Origin: Martinezella multihospitum
Lineage (GTDB): Bacteria > Pseudomonadota > Alphaproteobacteria > Rhizobiales > Rhizobiaceae
Assembly (NCBI RefSeq): GCF_900094585.1
Contig: NZ_FMAG01000001.1
Location: forward strand, 634,530-698,529
Direction of reading: 5' to 3'
Length of the DNA: 64,000 nt
The first letter of the stretch is position 1, and each line of letters begins with the position of its first letter. Of this stretch, positions 1-10,009 are shown piece after piece. The translations under genes and the position numbers were made by a program. The notes beneath the pieces are model-generated. The model had not been told where the DNA came from and did no database searches. It saw only the letters and a list, made by a program, of their open reading frames with translations.

Positions 1-138
<138 letters not shown>

Positions 139-155
139 AGTGACTGAATAACACA

Positions 156-190
156 CCCGGACGCGGCCCTACTCTCAGGTCGCGTCCGGG
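156..190 (+). terminator. Hairpin terminator after katG
   Basis: CCCGGACGCG at 156-165 pairs perfectly with CGCGTCCGGG at 181-190 around a 15-base loop. It lies just after the katG stop and before the convergent DUF992 gene. There is no long T tract, so it may act in both directions or depend on other factors. Confidence 0.7.
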
Positions 191-220
191 CATGACGTGG
201 TTTCTAAACGCACTCCGGAC

Positions 221-733
221 CTAGCGCGCAGACTGCAATTGCAGGCGCGAGACGCCGGCTGCGACGTTCAGGCCGGTTCCCGCTTCCGCGCTCAACGGCT
301 GCAGGGCAAAATTCTTGGAATTGCCGCCCACCAGAGCATTCGCACCGAGGCCGAGGCCAACGGAAGCGCCCGCCGAAGCACCGACATAGGTGCCGGCCAG
401 AGCACCGTCACCGACACGCGTTGGCGCGGTGTTGACGACGACCCAGCTCATATAGGTCTTGCGGGTGACCCCGATATCGATGCCAAGCTTGCCGATTGTG
501 CCCGTATAGCGCTCAACTCTGCCGGCCCTCTGCTTGAATGTACAGCTGATCGCCTTGTTCGACCCGATGATCATGCCGACGCCGCCGGCGACCTCGCAGG
601 ACAGCGTTCCAAGCCTTTGCTTCGGTTCGGACACCACTTGTGTCGACTGCCTTTTGGAATGGGTGCTGGCAGCGGAAGCCGTAGAACCAAAGGCAAAAGC
701 AATGGCCGCGGCCGCTATAATGACTTTTTTCAT
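221..733 (-). CDS. DUF992 secreted protein
   Basis: A 170-residue protein with a clear Sec signal peptide (MKKVIIAAAAIAFAFGSTASAA, cleavage near residue 22), so it is probably periplasmic. Residues about 42-150 match the DUF992 family: GTLSCEVAGGVGMIIGS, then CTF, a YTGTIGKLGIDIG segment and a Gly/Ala-rich stretch. The biochemical role of DUF992 is unknown. The start is supported by AAGGAGA six bases upstream. The ATG overlaps the stop of the upstream BON gene (ATGA at 730-733), so the two are probably translated together. Confidence 0.85.
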   Translation of the reverse strand: MKKVIIAAAAIAFAFGSTASAASTHSKRQSTQVVSEPKQRLGTLSCEVAGGVGMIIGSNKAISCTFKQRAGRVERYTGTIGKLGIDIGVTRKTYMSWVVVNTAPTRVGDGALAGTYVGASAGASVGLGLGANALVGGNSKNFALQPLSAEAGTGLNVAAGVSRLQLQSAR

Positions 734-1074
734 GACGTCTCCTTCGGCGTTTTAGGCGCCGCGGTCTGCCCGGACGGCGCAGGGGAATTCGACAGCTCGA
801 TCTGCGGATGGCTGGAAGGGCCGCGATCAGCCCGGAGGGCGATGCTGCTGACGATGCGGGTCCCGGCATATTCGGCAGCTATTGCAATGGCCCGCTGCCG
901 CGCCTCGTCGTTCGATGCCATGCCGGAGAGAACGATTGCGCCTTCAATGGCGGCAACATCGATATGACAATCCTCAAGTCCCTCGGCATAAGCGATCAGA
1001 CAGCGGATCGCCGCACAGGTCGCGTAACGATCCAACGGTGTCGTCAGCGATGGGGACCTGGCAAGGAAAAGCAT
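730..1074 (-). CDS. BON-domain small protein
   Basis: A 114-residue protein whose middle part (about residues 18-80, with CHIDVAAIEGAIVLSGMA and ARQRAIAIAAEYAGTRIV) has the alternating pattern of a BON domain, a fold linked to phospholipid binding in OsmY-like proteins. No signal peptide is visible. The C-terminal 35 residues are Pro/Ser/Thr-rich and probably disordered. A GTG at 1110 is possible, but a GAGG six bases before the ATG at 1074 favours the shorter form. It is the first gene of a two-gene unit with the DUF992 gene. Confidence 0.65.
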   Translation of the reverse strand: MLFLARSPSLTTPLDRYATCAAIRCLIAYAEGLEDCHIDVAAIEGAIVLSGMASNDEARQRAIAIAAEYAGTRIVSSIALRADRGPSSHPQIELSNSPAPSGQTAAPKTPKETS

Positions 1075-1122
1075 TGGAAGCCTCGATAAATCGCGGTGGC
1101 AAAGTTTCACACGCGCCTGGTG

Positions 1123-1302
1123 TCAGCGAAGCGCGTGTCTGATGGCGTCTTTGGCCTTGCCGACTTTCGCCAGGATCTTGCCTTCGACCTTCTCGGCAGC
1201 ACCCTTCATCTTAAGTCGATTGTTTCCCGTCAGCTTTCCTGCGGCCTCCTTGATGGAGCCGCTCGCCTCCTTGACTGCACCTCTGACACGGTTCTTGTCC
1301 AT
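1123..1302 (-). CDS. CsbD-like stress protein
   Basis: A 59-residue, highly charged, Lys/Ala-rich protein beginning MDKNRVRGAVKEASGSIKEA and containing the AAGKLTGN and KGAAEKVEGK repeats of the CsbD family. In Bacillus csbD belongs to the general stress regulon. In alphaproteobacteria such genes often depend on stress sigma factors, although no promoter is claimed here. AAGGAGATC lies just upstream of the chosen ATG. The frame stays open for 50 more codons upstream, but that part has no CsbD similarity and no better ribosome site. Confidence 0.88.
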   Translation of the reverse strand: MDKNRVRGAVKEASGSIKEAAGKLTGNNRLKMKGAAEKVEGKILAKVGKAKDAIRHALR

Positions 1303-1467
1303 TTCTGATCTCCTTGAGCTTTTCAAAAGAGGAGGTATCGGCGTTCCGCCGAGACCATGAACAATGAAATAGGTTAGATAGGCCAGCCAATCGATAAGGG
1401 AAGCCATTGCGGTCGTCGGCAGAGATGCCGGCGTCGGCAACCGCTCGCACAAGCTACGGTTTGCGGT

Positions 1468-2475
1468 TCAATCTACGCAGCAAAGAGGTGCTGCATTCTG
1501 CAACGGCAGCGGCAGGGCAATGACGGGATTGGGGATCGTAAGCGCATCCAGCGTCGCTGTCTGCTCGGGCGAAAGCCGGACCTCGAGCGCGCCGATATCG
1601 TCATTGAGCTGTTCCAGCGTATGGACGCCGATAATCGTCGAGGATACGCCAAGGCGCGCCATTGCCCAGGCAAGGGCGACGCGTGCGGTTGTCGTACCGA
1701 GTTCATCGGCGACGCGGAACAGGGCATCGACAATTTCAAGATCCTGTTCGTCGGGCCTTTGCGCCAATTGCGCTGCATGTCCTGTTCTTGCGCCCGCATT
1801 ATTGGAACGCGTATATTGGCCGCTGATGAGACCGCCACTCAATGGCGAGTGCGAGACGACGCCAAGCCCCAGTCCGCGTGCCAGGGGAATGAGCTCGATT
1901 TCAAATAGCCGTGCGGCAAGCGAATATTCGATCTGCAAACCGATGAACGGAGCCCAGCCGTTGGACTGTGACAGGAGATGGGCATGCGCCACCTTCCAGG
2001 CCGGCGTATCCGAAATACCGAAATAACGCAGCTTTCCCGACTGAACGAGATCGTGGAGCGCCTCCAGCATTTCTTCCAAAGGCGCCTGTATATCCCAATT
2101 GTTCAGCCAATAGAGGTCGAGATAATCGGTACGCAGCCGACGAAGGGTCTCCTCGAAGCCGGCGATCACGGCTTTGCGGCCAGGCCTTTCGCCATGCCGC
2201 TCGACATTGAATTTGGCGGCGATGACAAGACGGTCGCGCTGGATCGAGTTTTGTGCGACATAGCCGCCGACAACCGTCTGGCCGCCCGCTTTCATGGCTC
2301 CGTTGCCTGTGTCGAGATAATTGCCACCGAGCTCAAGATATCGCGCCAAGACCGCTTCGGGCTGATTTTCACGCGAACGCCGGTTGAAACCCTCATCGAA
2401 AGTCATGGTTCCGAGCGCAAGCGGACTGACGCGCAACTCCGAGCGGCCGAGTGCGGCATAGTCATCGAGATGCAT
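1468..2475 (-). CDS. Aldo/keto reductase lacking catalytic Tyr and His
   Basis: A 335-residue TIM-barrel aldo/keto reductase. The N-terminal GRSELRVSPLALGTMTF, the SGKLRYFGISD segment and the C-terminal cofactor region (STIIGVHTLEQLNDDIGAL) are typical. Of the tetrad, Asp55 and Lys88 (VIAAKFN) are present. The Tyr expected in a DTxxxY context is Ala60 (DTGNGAMK), and the His expected in LYWLH is Asn125 (LYWLNNWD). Both changes sit in otherwise well-aligned sequence. It may bind NAD(P)(H) without classical reductase activity. It lies downstream of, and on the same strand as, a LysR gene. Confidence 0.85.
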   Translation of the reverse strand: MHLDDYAALGRSELRVSPLALGTMTFDEGFNRRSRENQPEAVLARYLELGGNYLDTGNGAMKAGGQTVVGGYVAQNSIQRDRLVIAAKFNVERHGERPGRKAVIAGFEETLRRLRTDYLDLYWLNNWDIQAPLEEMLEALHDLVQSGKLRYFGISDTPAWKVAHAHLLSQSNGWAPFIGLQIEYSLAARLFEIELIPLARGLGLGVVSHSPLSGGLISGQYTRSNNAGARTGHAAQLAQRPDEQDLEIVDALFRVADELGTTTARVALAWAMARLGVSSTIIGVHTLEQLNDDIGALEVRLSPEQTATLDALTIPNPVIALPLPLQNAAPLCCVD

Positions 2476-2720
2476 GCATTGTCCCCCAGCCGGCCTGCAG
2501 CCGTCACATAACTTTACACGCTATGTAAGAGCATCAAGCAAAGGAATTAAGCAGCAATTTGCAATTTTACAATTCGGAAATCCGGATAATCGTCTGCGCA
2601 TCGATCAATTTTATCTCTACCCGCCGATGGAAGAGTAATTCTATTCTGCCGCATGCCGACCGGCCGGATGGTGCATCGTTTGTGATCGCGCTCGGCTTGG
2701 GTCAGCCTTCACAGGAACAG

Positions 2721-3614
2721 TCAACCGCGATAACGCAGCGCCTCGACCAACAGAGAAAAAGCCGCCGATGGCTGCCGTCGGCTTGGATAATACAGATGAT
2801 AGCCGGAAAACGGCGCACACCAGTCTTCCAGCACGCGCACGAGCCGCCCTTCCGCCACATCGGTCGCAACATGATCTTCCATGACGAAGCCAAGACCCAG
2901 TCCCGCCTTCACGGCCCTGACAATCATGCCGACATTATTGAAGACGAGCTGCCCTTCCACCCGGACGCGAAGCTCCCGTCCATCCTTTTCCAACTCCCAG
3001 CCATAGAGGCCGCCGGAGCTCGGCAAACGCAGATTGATGCAACTATGCTCGGCAAGTTCGTTCGGCGCTTTCGGTGGCGGATTCTTGGCGAGATATGCCG
3101 GGGAACCGACGATGACCATGCGCACATCGGGACTGATCTTGACGGCGATCATGTCCTTGGCGAGCGCCTCGCCGAGCCGGACGCCCGCGTCGAAGCGATC
3201 GGCGACGATATCGCGCAGGCTGGAATCGATGCTGAGTTCGATGTGGATGTCCGGATATTGCGGCAGGAGCCTTTCAAGGGCCGGCCAGAGAATAGTGGTG
3301 GCGGCATGCTCGGAGGTGGTGATGCGGATGGTGCCGGCCGGCCTTTCGCGCAGCTCACGCAGCGAAGCAAGCTCGCTATCAATGCTTTCGAGTGCCGGGC
3401 CAAGAGTGGCAAGCAAGCGCTCGCCCGCGTCCGTCAGAGCGACATTACGCGTGGTGCGTGTCAGCAGGCGCACGCCCAGCCGTGCCTCCAGACGCCGGAT
3501 CGTATGGCTGAGGGATGATTGCGACGTGCCGAGTTTCGCGGCGGCACGTGTAAAACTCCTCTCCTCGGCCACAACAGCAAAGGCATTGAGATCGACCAGT
3601 TCTTCCCGCTGCAT
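2721..3614 (-). CDS. LysR-family transcriptional regulator
   Basis: A 297-residue LTTR. The N-terminal winged helix (residues about 5-63) contains FAVVAEERSFTRAAAKLG and SQSSLSHTIRRLEARLG. Residues about 90-297 form the periplasmic-binding-like effector domain (GTIRITTSEHAATTILWPAL, FDAGVRLGEAL, VGSPAYL), of the type common beside oxidoreductase genes. It is divergent from the RibD-type reductase gene at 3806 and upstream of the aldo/keto reductase at 1468, so either could be a target. The 190-base divergent region is AT-rich near 3630-3655 and could hold the operator. Confidence 0.9.
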   Translation of the reverse strand: MQREELVDLNAFAVVAEERSFTRAAAKLGTSQSSLSHTIRRLEARLGVRLLTRTTRNVALTDAGERLLATLGPALESIDSELASLRELRERPAGTIRITTSEHAATTILWPALERLLPQYPDIHIELSIDSSLRDIVADRFDAGVRLGEALAKDMIAVKISPDVRMVIVGSPAYLAKNPPPKAPNELAEHSCINLRLPSSGGLYGWELEKDGRELRVRVEGQLVFNNVGMIVRAVKAGLGLGFVMEDHVATDVAEGRLVRVLEDWCAPFSGYHLYYPSRRQPSAAFSLLVEALRYRG

Positions 3615-3805
3615 TCATGAGCCCCGGATATAATTATATGCCATTTATATTGTATGGTCCCAGTTGACCGGCAAGTCTAAGGTGCCTTGAAAAACGGCGT
3701 GAAAACAGCAAGCTCCCTCAGGAGGTGCAGGATATGGACATCCAGCGCAGCGGTTGCCAGCCAGGAGAAGGTGAGCAATGCGGATTATCTGGGAAAGGCA
3801 CAATC

Positions 3806-4504
3806 ATGAAGCCCTATGTCATCTGCCACATGGTCTCGTCACTCGACGGCGGGCTGCATCCCAGCCGCTGGACACATAGCCCTGACGGCAAGCTCGGCGA
3901 CTGGACGGCGCTCTACCAATCCTGCCACGAGAAGCTCGAAGGCGATGCCTGGATGGTCGGTCGCGTCACGATGGCCGAAATGAGCAAGGGCAACCCCCAT
4001 CCGCCGCATGAGCACGGCAAGATGACGCGTCCCTTCCATTTCGCCAATCGGAAAGCGGCCAATTTCGCTGTTGCCATAGATGTCTCCGGCAAGCTGCATT
4101 TCGCCCGGAACGAGATCGATGGCGATCACATCGTCGTCCTTCTCGGCAGCGAGGTGCCGGACAGCCACCTTGCAGAACTCGCACACGACGGTGTTTCCTA
4201 CATCGTCTCCGCACAAGCCGAGCCTGACCTTTCCGCCATGCTGGACACGCTGGAGCGCGAACTCGGCATCAAGCGCCTGCTGCTGGAAGGCGGCGCGGGG
4301 ATCAACGGCTCTTTCCTTGCCGCCGGTCTCGTCGATGAAATCAGCCTGATCATCGCGCCTGTTCTCGATGGACGCGCGGCAAGCCAGAGCATCGTCGAAT
4401 ATGGCGGGGAAGGCTTGGCCGGTAAGGTCCGGCTCTCGCTCAAGAGCTGCGAGCCGCTGGCGTATGGGGCAATTTATCTACGTTACGCGGTTACATCCAG
4501 CTGA
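3806..4504 (+). CDS. RibD C-terminal / dihydrofolate reductase-like protein
   Basis: A 232-residue protein of the RibD C-terminal/DHFR-like superfamily, which binds NADPH. It starts MKPYVICHMVSSLDGGL. The C-terminal part has LLLEGGAGINGSFLAAGLVDE followed by SLIIAPVLDG, the typical nucleotide-binding and closing-strand motifs. There is no deaminase domain, so it is not a full riboflavin enzyme; stand-alone members are often called dihydrofolate reductase family proteins with unknown substrate. An in-frame GTG at 3725 would add 27 residues with no family similarity, so the internal ATG was chosen. It is divergent from the LysR gene. Confidence 0.82.
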   Translation: MKPYVICHMVSSLDGGLHPSRWTHSPDGKLGDWTALYQSCHEKLEGDAWMVGRVTMAEMSKGNPHPPHEHGKMTRPFHFANRKAANFAVAIDVSGKLHFARNEIDGDHIVVLLGSEVPDSHLAELAHDGVSYIVSAQAEPDLSAMLDTLERELGIKRLLLEGGAGINGSFLAAGLVDEISLIIAPVLDGRAASQSIVEYGGEGLAGKVRLSLKSCEPLAYGAIYLRYAVTSS

Positions 4505-4548
4505 CGTCTCGTCGCCTTCACATGCCTGCCCGGCAAGCTTGCGATCGC

Positions 4549-5775
4549 TTAACCGACATGACGAACAGGCGACAAAAGGCGAGCGCAAGCAAAACTACCG
4601 ATGCCGGCAAGTCCGATCACGAGCCCCATCGGCCAGGGAGTGCCATTCGCGAGTATGCCGACCAAGGCGGAGCCTAAAATGCCGCTGCCATAGTGCAAGG
4701 CACCGACAAGAGCCGAGACTGCGCCCGCGCGTTCCGGGAAATCAGCGAGCGCTCCCGCTATGGAGTTTGCAACGATCAATCCGGACCATGAAACGAAGAC
4801 AAACAGGGGAACGGCAAGACCCCACAGTCCGCCGAAACCGGTCAAGGCTGCCGCTGCGGAGATCGTTCCAGACAGCGCGGCACCCAGAGCACCCCATTTC
4901 AGCAGCCGCGCGCTTCCAGCTTGCATCACGAGACGGGAATTCAGGACGTTGGTCGCCATAATACCCAAAATGCCCGCCGCAAAGAGCACGCCATACAGCC
5001 CGGGCAGGACATGATGGTAGGAGATATAGGCGAAGGGCGTGCCGGCGATGTAGGCATAAATGCCAGCATAGAAGAAGCCGCCAGCGCCAGCATAGGCAAG
5101 CAGTCGCCGGTCCGCGAGAAGACTGCCATAACCCGCCAGCGCGTGGATCAGAGGTTGCCGATTGCGCCGCTCGATATCAAGCGTTTCCGGCAGGGTGAAG
5201 AGCGCCGCAAGCGTCAAAATTCCGACGCCGACCAATGTCCAGAAAATCGCCCTCCAGCCTGTATAGGCGAGAATCTGGCCGCCGACGATCGGGCCAAGCA
5301 GCGGCGCAATCGCCATGACGGTAATCAGGGTGGAAAGCATCTGTGCCGCCCGGTCGCCGGCATAGAGGTCGCGAACCATGGCGCGGGAAAGGACCACGCC
5401 GGCACAGGCACCCACGGCCTGCACGACGCGCCACGCGACCATGGCCTCCGCGCTCGTCGTCATGGCGCATCCGGCGGAGCCGAGGATGAAGAAGAGGAGA
5501 CCGACGGCGATCGGCAATCTTCGCCCGTAGCGATCGCCGATCGGCCCCCAGAGCAATTGGCCGAGGCTGAAACCGATGAGGAAGCCCGAGACCGTCAGCT
5601 CGATCGACCCGGCATCGGCACCGAGATCCCGCCCCATCTCGGGCATTGCCGGGAGATAAAGGTCTGTTGAGATCGATGCGAAGCCCATCAATGCACTCAG
5701 TATCGCCAGAACGCGCCACCCATGGCGCACAGCCTTCTTCCCGGCCACATCTGCCGGTTCTTCCAAAGTCGACAT
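4549..5775 (-). CDS. Bcr/CflA-family multidrug efflux MFS transporter
   Basis: An inner-membrane drug:proton antiporter of about 408 residues with 12 predicted helices. Motif A of the family is present after helix 2 (LLWGPIGDRYGRRLP). The segment FASISTDLYLPAMPEMGRDLG in helix 1 is typical of Bcr/CflA proteins. The frame is open back to 5859, but that start lies only 8 bases from the stem of the upstream gene's terminator and the added 28 residues look unlike the family. The ATG at 5775 (MSTLEEPADV) is therefore preferred, with moderate certainty. It converges with the RibD-type reductase gene. Confidence 0.85.
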   Translation of the reverse strand: MSTLEEPADVAGKKAVRHGWRVLAILSALMGFASISTDLYLPAMPEMGRDLGADAGSIELTVSGFLIGFSLGQLLWGPIGDRYGRRLPIAVGLLFFILGSAGCAMTTSAEAMVAWRVVQAVGACAGVVLSRAMVRDLYAGDRAAQMLSTLITVMAIAPLLGPIVGGQILAYTGWRAIFWTLVGVGILTLAALFTLPETLDIERRNRQPLIHALAGYGSLLADRRLLAYAGAGGFFYAGIYAYIAGTPFAYISYHHVLPGLYGVLFAAGILGIMATNVLNSRLVMQAGSARLLKWGALGAALSGTISAAAALTGFGGLWGLAVPLFVFVSWSGLIVANSIAGALADFPERAGAVSALVGALHYGSGILGSALVGILANGTPWPMGLVIGLAGIGSFACARLLSPVRHVG

Positions 5776-5866
5776 CGCTATTTCCGCACTGGCGGGCGCA
5801 AGACCGTTTGCGGCGGCACGGTATGCGCCCGCGACGACCTGCGCCAGGTTCGATTTCATCTTGAAA

Positions 5867-5888
5867 GAGGCCGCCGGAAGGCGGCCTC
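5867..5888 (-). terminator. Hairpin terminator of aldo/keto reductase gene
   Basis: GAGGCCGCC at 5867-5875 pairs with GGCGGCCTC at 5880-5888 around a four-base loop, a perfect 9-bp stem. Read on the minus strand it follows the reductase stop at 5905 and is trailed by TTTC. Confidence 0.75.
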
Positions 5889-5904
5889 GAAAACTCCCAT
5901 CAGG

Positions 5905-6957
<1,053 letters not shown>

Positions 6958-7122
6958 CTAGTGATTAGGCGGCATAATCAGCATGAAGCTATATTCGACG
7001 TTCATCAATATGCCATTGGTCTGGCGCCAGTAAAGGCCTTCAAAGGCACGTCCTGGATTTCCGCCCGGAACACGGCCGTCCATCGAAAATTGATCCGTCT
7101 CGCGATAACGGGCCGAATTCTT

Positions 7123-7428
7123 CTAGCGCTTGCGTATGAATTCGGTGCGGAGAACCAATCCCTTGATCCCGTCGTAACGGCAATCGACCTCTTCAGGATT
7201 GTCGGTCAGTCGAATCGACTTGATGACGGTACCTTGCTTCAAGGTCTGATTGGCGCCCTTCACTTTCAAATCCTTGATGAGGGTGACGGAGTCGCCATCG
7301 GCGAGGACGTTGCCGCTTGCATCGTGAACGACAAACTCGGTAGCGGTCGCAGCCGCTGCCATCTCCGCAGCAGGCCGCCACTCGCCGGTCACTTCGTCAT
7401 AGATATATTCGTCATTCTGGCTGGTCAT
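7123..7428 (-). CDS. YjdM/PhnA-like protein without zinc ribbon
   Basis: A 101-residue protein. Residues about 33-101 (DASGNVLADGDSVTLIKDLKVKG, LKQGTVIKSIRL, VDCRYDGIKGLVLRTEFIRK) match the C-terminal SH3-like domain of the YjdM/PhnA family, often annotated alkylphosphonate utilisation protein although it is not PhnA phosphonoacetate hydrolase. The usual N-terminal zinc ribbon is absent and is replaced by MTSQNDEYIYDEVTGEWRPA. GGAG six bases before 7428 favours this ATG over the one at 7440. No phosphonate genes lie nearby, so no pathway role is inferred. Confidence 0.75.
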   Translation of the reverse strand: MTSQNDEYIYDEVTGEWRPAAEMAAAATATEFVVHDASGNVLADGDSVTLIKDLKVKGANQTLKQGTVIKSIRLTDNPEEVDCRYDGIKGLVLRTEFIRKR

Positions 7429-7580
7429 ACCAAACTCCATTCTACAGGTTTTCCGAGCATTCCAAGGTCGCCAAACGCCTGACCTTCATCTCATTCATGA
7501 TCTGTAAATGGCGTCTACCCGAGACAATCATCCTATGCAACAAGCGCGGAGCGAACAGCCGATGCGGACACTCGGCTTTC

Positions 7581-8501
7581 CTATTTCAGCTCTGATGCCG
7601 GCCAGGGATTGCGGCCCTCCCGAAGCCACGACAGCGTATCGACCCAGAAACCGGCGGCATGGCTATCGTGAAACAGGCCGAAATGGCCGATCGCGTCCCG
7701 ACCGAAATCAGCCGGGCGGAGCAGCACCGACTGGCGTTGCGCGCCGTTATAGTAATTCAGCGTGCGGCGAATTGCCGGTACGGTGCCAAGTTCATCGTCC
7801 GAAACGGCAACGGCCAGGATCGATGCTTTGACGGCGCTCATTCGCCGCAGCACCTCCCTCCTCTCGCCCGCAGGATGGCTGCGCTCGAACCTGGGGCCAC
7901 GAAAGCTCCACTCATTTGCCACGCCCTTCGGCAGGTCCTCCAGCCAGCCTAGCCGCCGGCCCGGGAAATAACCGCAGAGCGCAGTCATTGCAGGCATAGC
8001 GACATGCCATTTGAGGAACAGAGCGGCCCGCCTACTCGGCATGTAATCGCCCCACCAGGCATATTGAGCTCCGACTGTCAGCATCCTGTCGATCTCCGGA
8101 GCATTCTCAGCCAATCCCGGCAGGAATCCGCCGACGCTATGACCCACCACCAAAAGGGGACCGTTGCGACGATGGTCGGCCATCAGCCGAAGCGCGGCAT
8201 CGAAATCCTGCTCGCCCCAATCCTGCCAGCGGTAGTGAGATCCACGCAGCCGTTGCGGACGCGACTGGCCGATGCCGCGATAATCGAAGGTCAGGACATC
8301 GAACCCATGCCGCGCCAGGAATTGCGCATAGCGGTGATAATAGCGCGCGAGGACACCGGTTGCCGGATTGATGATGACGCTACCTTCCGGCCTCTTCGTC
8401 TCCGTCAGCCAAAGATTGCCGCCGAGAACGACGCCATCCCGACAGGGAATGGAAATCGAAAGGCTGTTTTCGTTCGAAGATGGACGCGATTGCTGGTTCA
8501 T
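7581..8501 (-). CDS. Alpha/beta hydrolase
   Basis: A 306-residue serine hydrolase of the alpha/beta fold. The nucleophile elbow is GHSVGG within LLVVGHSVGGFLPG. FDVLTFDYRGIGQSRP is the conserved strand and loop before it, and the catalytic His is probably in GHFGLF near the C terminus. It resembles esterase or YheT-like hydrolases; the substrate is unknown. ATG 8501 (MNQQSRPSS) was chosen; the longer frame to 8597 would run into the divergent TetR gene. The tight divergent layout suggests control by that TetR. Confidence 0.82.
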   Translation of the reverse strand: MNQQSRPSSNENSLSISIPCRDGVVLGGNLWLTETKRPEGSVIINPATGVLARYYHRYAQFLARHGFDVLTFDYRGIGQSRPQRLRGSHYRWQDWGEQDFDAALRLMADHRRNGPLLVVGHSVGGFLPGLAENAPEIDRMLTVGAQYAWWGDYMPSRRAALFLKWHVAMPAMTALCGYFPGRRLGWLEDLPKGVANEWSFRGPRFERSHPAGERREVLRRMSAVKASILAVAVSDDELGTVPAIRRTLNYYNGAQRQSVLLRPADFGRDAIGHFGLFHDSHAAGFWVDTLSWLREGRNPWPASELK

Positions 8502-8532
8502 GGGCGGTAAGATGGGACGATCGCGGCGTTGT

Positions 8533-8554
8533 GTATATTCACTACCCGGTATAC
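8533..8554. promoter_or_regulatory. Candidate TetR operator in divergent promoter
   Basis: GTATA at 8533-8537 and TATAC at 8550-8554 form an inverted repeat, with a nested palindrome TACC-C-GGTA at 8543-8551. It lies in the 61-base gap between the hydrolase and tetR starts, nine bases before the tetR ATG, which suits autoregulation and control of the hydrolase. Confidence 0.35.
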
Positions 8555-8562
8555 TTTGAGAC

Positions 8563-9201
8563 ATGAGAGACAGGTCCCTGCCGACACGCGAGCGCATTCT
8601 TCAGGCCGCCGCAAAACTCTTCCATCAAGACGGCATCCGCGCGATCAGTGTGGACGCCATCGCTAAAAAGGCCGGCGTCACCAAGCGCACACTCTACTAT
8701 CACTTCCGCAGCAAGGACGACCTGATCGCCGCCCACCTGCAAGCGCGCGATGAGCCGAACCTCTCCTTCTTCAAACGCTGGTTCGAAGAAACCGAAGGCG
8801 ATGTCCCGGAGAAAGTCGCAGGCATTTTCCGCCAGCTGGCGCAATCGGCGCGCAGTGCCAAATGGAAGGGCTGTGGTTTTTTGCGGACTTCGGTGGAACT
8901 CATCAACCTCCCTGGCCATCCGGCCCTGGTTGCGGCCCGTGCTCACAAGAAGCGTGTTGAGGAGTGGCTAGGATCGGCCCTAACGGAGGCGGGTGCGGGC
9001 AACAATGCCTTGCCGCTCGCGCGCCAGATCATGCTGCTCCTTGACGGCTCTTTCTCGGTCGTCCTACTCCATCGCGATCCGAGCTACATGGAAACGGCGG
9101 CAGATGCGGTATCTGATCTTATCAGGGGCAGCATCAGCAGTGCAAATGCCGCGCAGCACTCTGATCACGCCAAATCAGCTGAAAGACAAGAGACCGTATA
9201 G
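8563..9201 (+). CDS. TetR/AcrR-family regulator
   Basis: A 212-residue regulator. Residues about 8-55 form the TetR helix-turn-helix (RILQAAAKLFHQDGIRAISVDAIAKKAGVTKRTLYYHFRSKDDLI, visible as consecutive short motifs). The rest is the helical ligand-binding and dimerisation domain (CGFLRTSVELINLPGHP, as in many rhizobial TetR proteins next to hydrolases or oxidoreductases). It is divergent from the alpha/beta hydrolase and separated from it by 61 bases. Its last 27 bases overlap the end of the convergent gene at 9175. Confidence 0.9.
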   Translation: MRDRSLPTRERILQAAAKLFHQDGIRAISVDAIAKKAGVTKRTLYYHFRSKDDLIAAHLQARDEPNLSFFKRWFEETEGDVPEKVAGIFRQLAQSARSAKWKGCGFLRTSVELINLPGHPALVAARAHKKRVEEWLGSALTEAGAGNNALPLARQIMLLLDGSFSVVLLHRDPSYMETAADAVSDLIRGSISSANAAQHSDHAKSAERQETV

Positions 9202-9756
9202 GCTAGCGGCAGCTTGATCGACCACGACCTCCTGGCTTGTCTGTTTATCGTCGTCCTTCTTGTCCTCATCCTTATGCGATCGCTTTTCGAGCGCGCGCGT
9301 CACCTTGTCGTTGTCACCACCGTCCGTTGCGCTATTGATAACATCTTCAAGCGACAGGCCAAGCTTGTCGAGGCCAAGCTCCTTTTCCAATCCATGGATA
9401 ACACCCATCCCGCCAGGTTGAACTTTTATTTCGCCGTAGGCTTTCTTCATGGCTGCAACAAAGTCATCCATGGAAAGGTAATTGCTCCGTTCAATGCCCA
9501 AAGCCTTACCCGTGCGTTCAATAAGGTCGAGCTTCTGTTTCGTAATGCTGTCCCCGCTCATGCTGAACATCGCTTCCGAAATCTTCGATTGCGCCGGTGT
9601 CGGCTGCTTCGACGCGGCTATTTTGTCGGGCTGACCGGTTGCCACTGCGATAAGTGTGTCGGCGCCGGGCTGCGGGCGCTGGGATAGTGTCGCACTTTTA
9701 TTCAATTGCTGGAGAATTGTCAGGGCCGTCGAAGGCATATTGGAAATTGGCGTCAT
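9175..9756 (-). CDS. Hypothetical acidic/lysine-rich protein
   Basis: A 193-residue protein I do not recognise. The first 60 residues are Ser/Thr/Pro/Gln-rich. The middle (SGDSITKQKLDLIERTGKALG, MDDFVAAMKKAYGEIK, KELGLDKLGLSLEDVINSA) looks helical and ordered. Near the end is a low-complexity charged run (HKDEDKKDDDKQ). There is no signal peptide or membrane segment. It resembles small rhizobial proteins annotated only as hypothetical. It converges with tetR, sharing 27 bases at the 3' ends. Confidence 0.65.
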   Translation of the reverse strand: MTPISNMPSTALTILQQLNKSATLSQRPQPGADTLIAVATGQPDKIAASKQPTPAQSKISEAMFSMSGDSITKQKLDLIERTGKALGIERSNYLSMDDFVAAMKKAYGEIKVQPGGMGVIHGLEKELGLDKLGLSLEDVINSATDGGDNDKVTRALEKRSHKDEDKKDDDKQTSQEVVVDQAAASLYGLLSFS

Positions 9757-10009
9757 CGCAAATCCTCGCGCGCCTGAACCTCTCCTTCATGGAAGGCTGA
9801 CGCAAAGCCCTATGCCTCATGCGATAGTCGATGCATCGGACACTACCGCAGATTGGTTAAGGCTTGAATAACCCAGGATATAAGGATCAGATGAGCAACC
9901 TTCCAAAAGTTGCATTCCGCGGCAAAGCCAGCTCCGCATCGGATCGATGCCTAAGCCGGCCTTACGCGTCGCGGCCGCCCCTCGACACAGGCACGTCCCT
10001 CCGGTGCGT

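Noticed and set aside
1303..1452. Upstream extension of the CsbD-like protein with a hydrophobic stretch
   Set aside because: CsbD proteins are small and soluble, and the good ribosome site belongs to the ATG at 1302. The hydrophobic stretch has no independent start signal.
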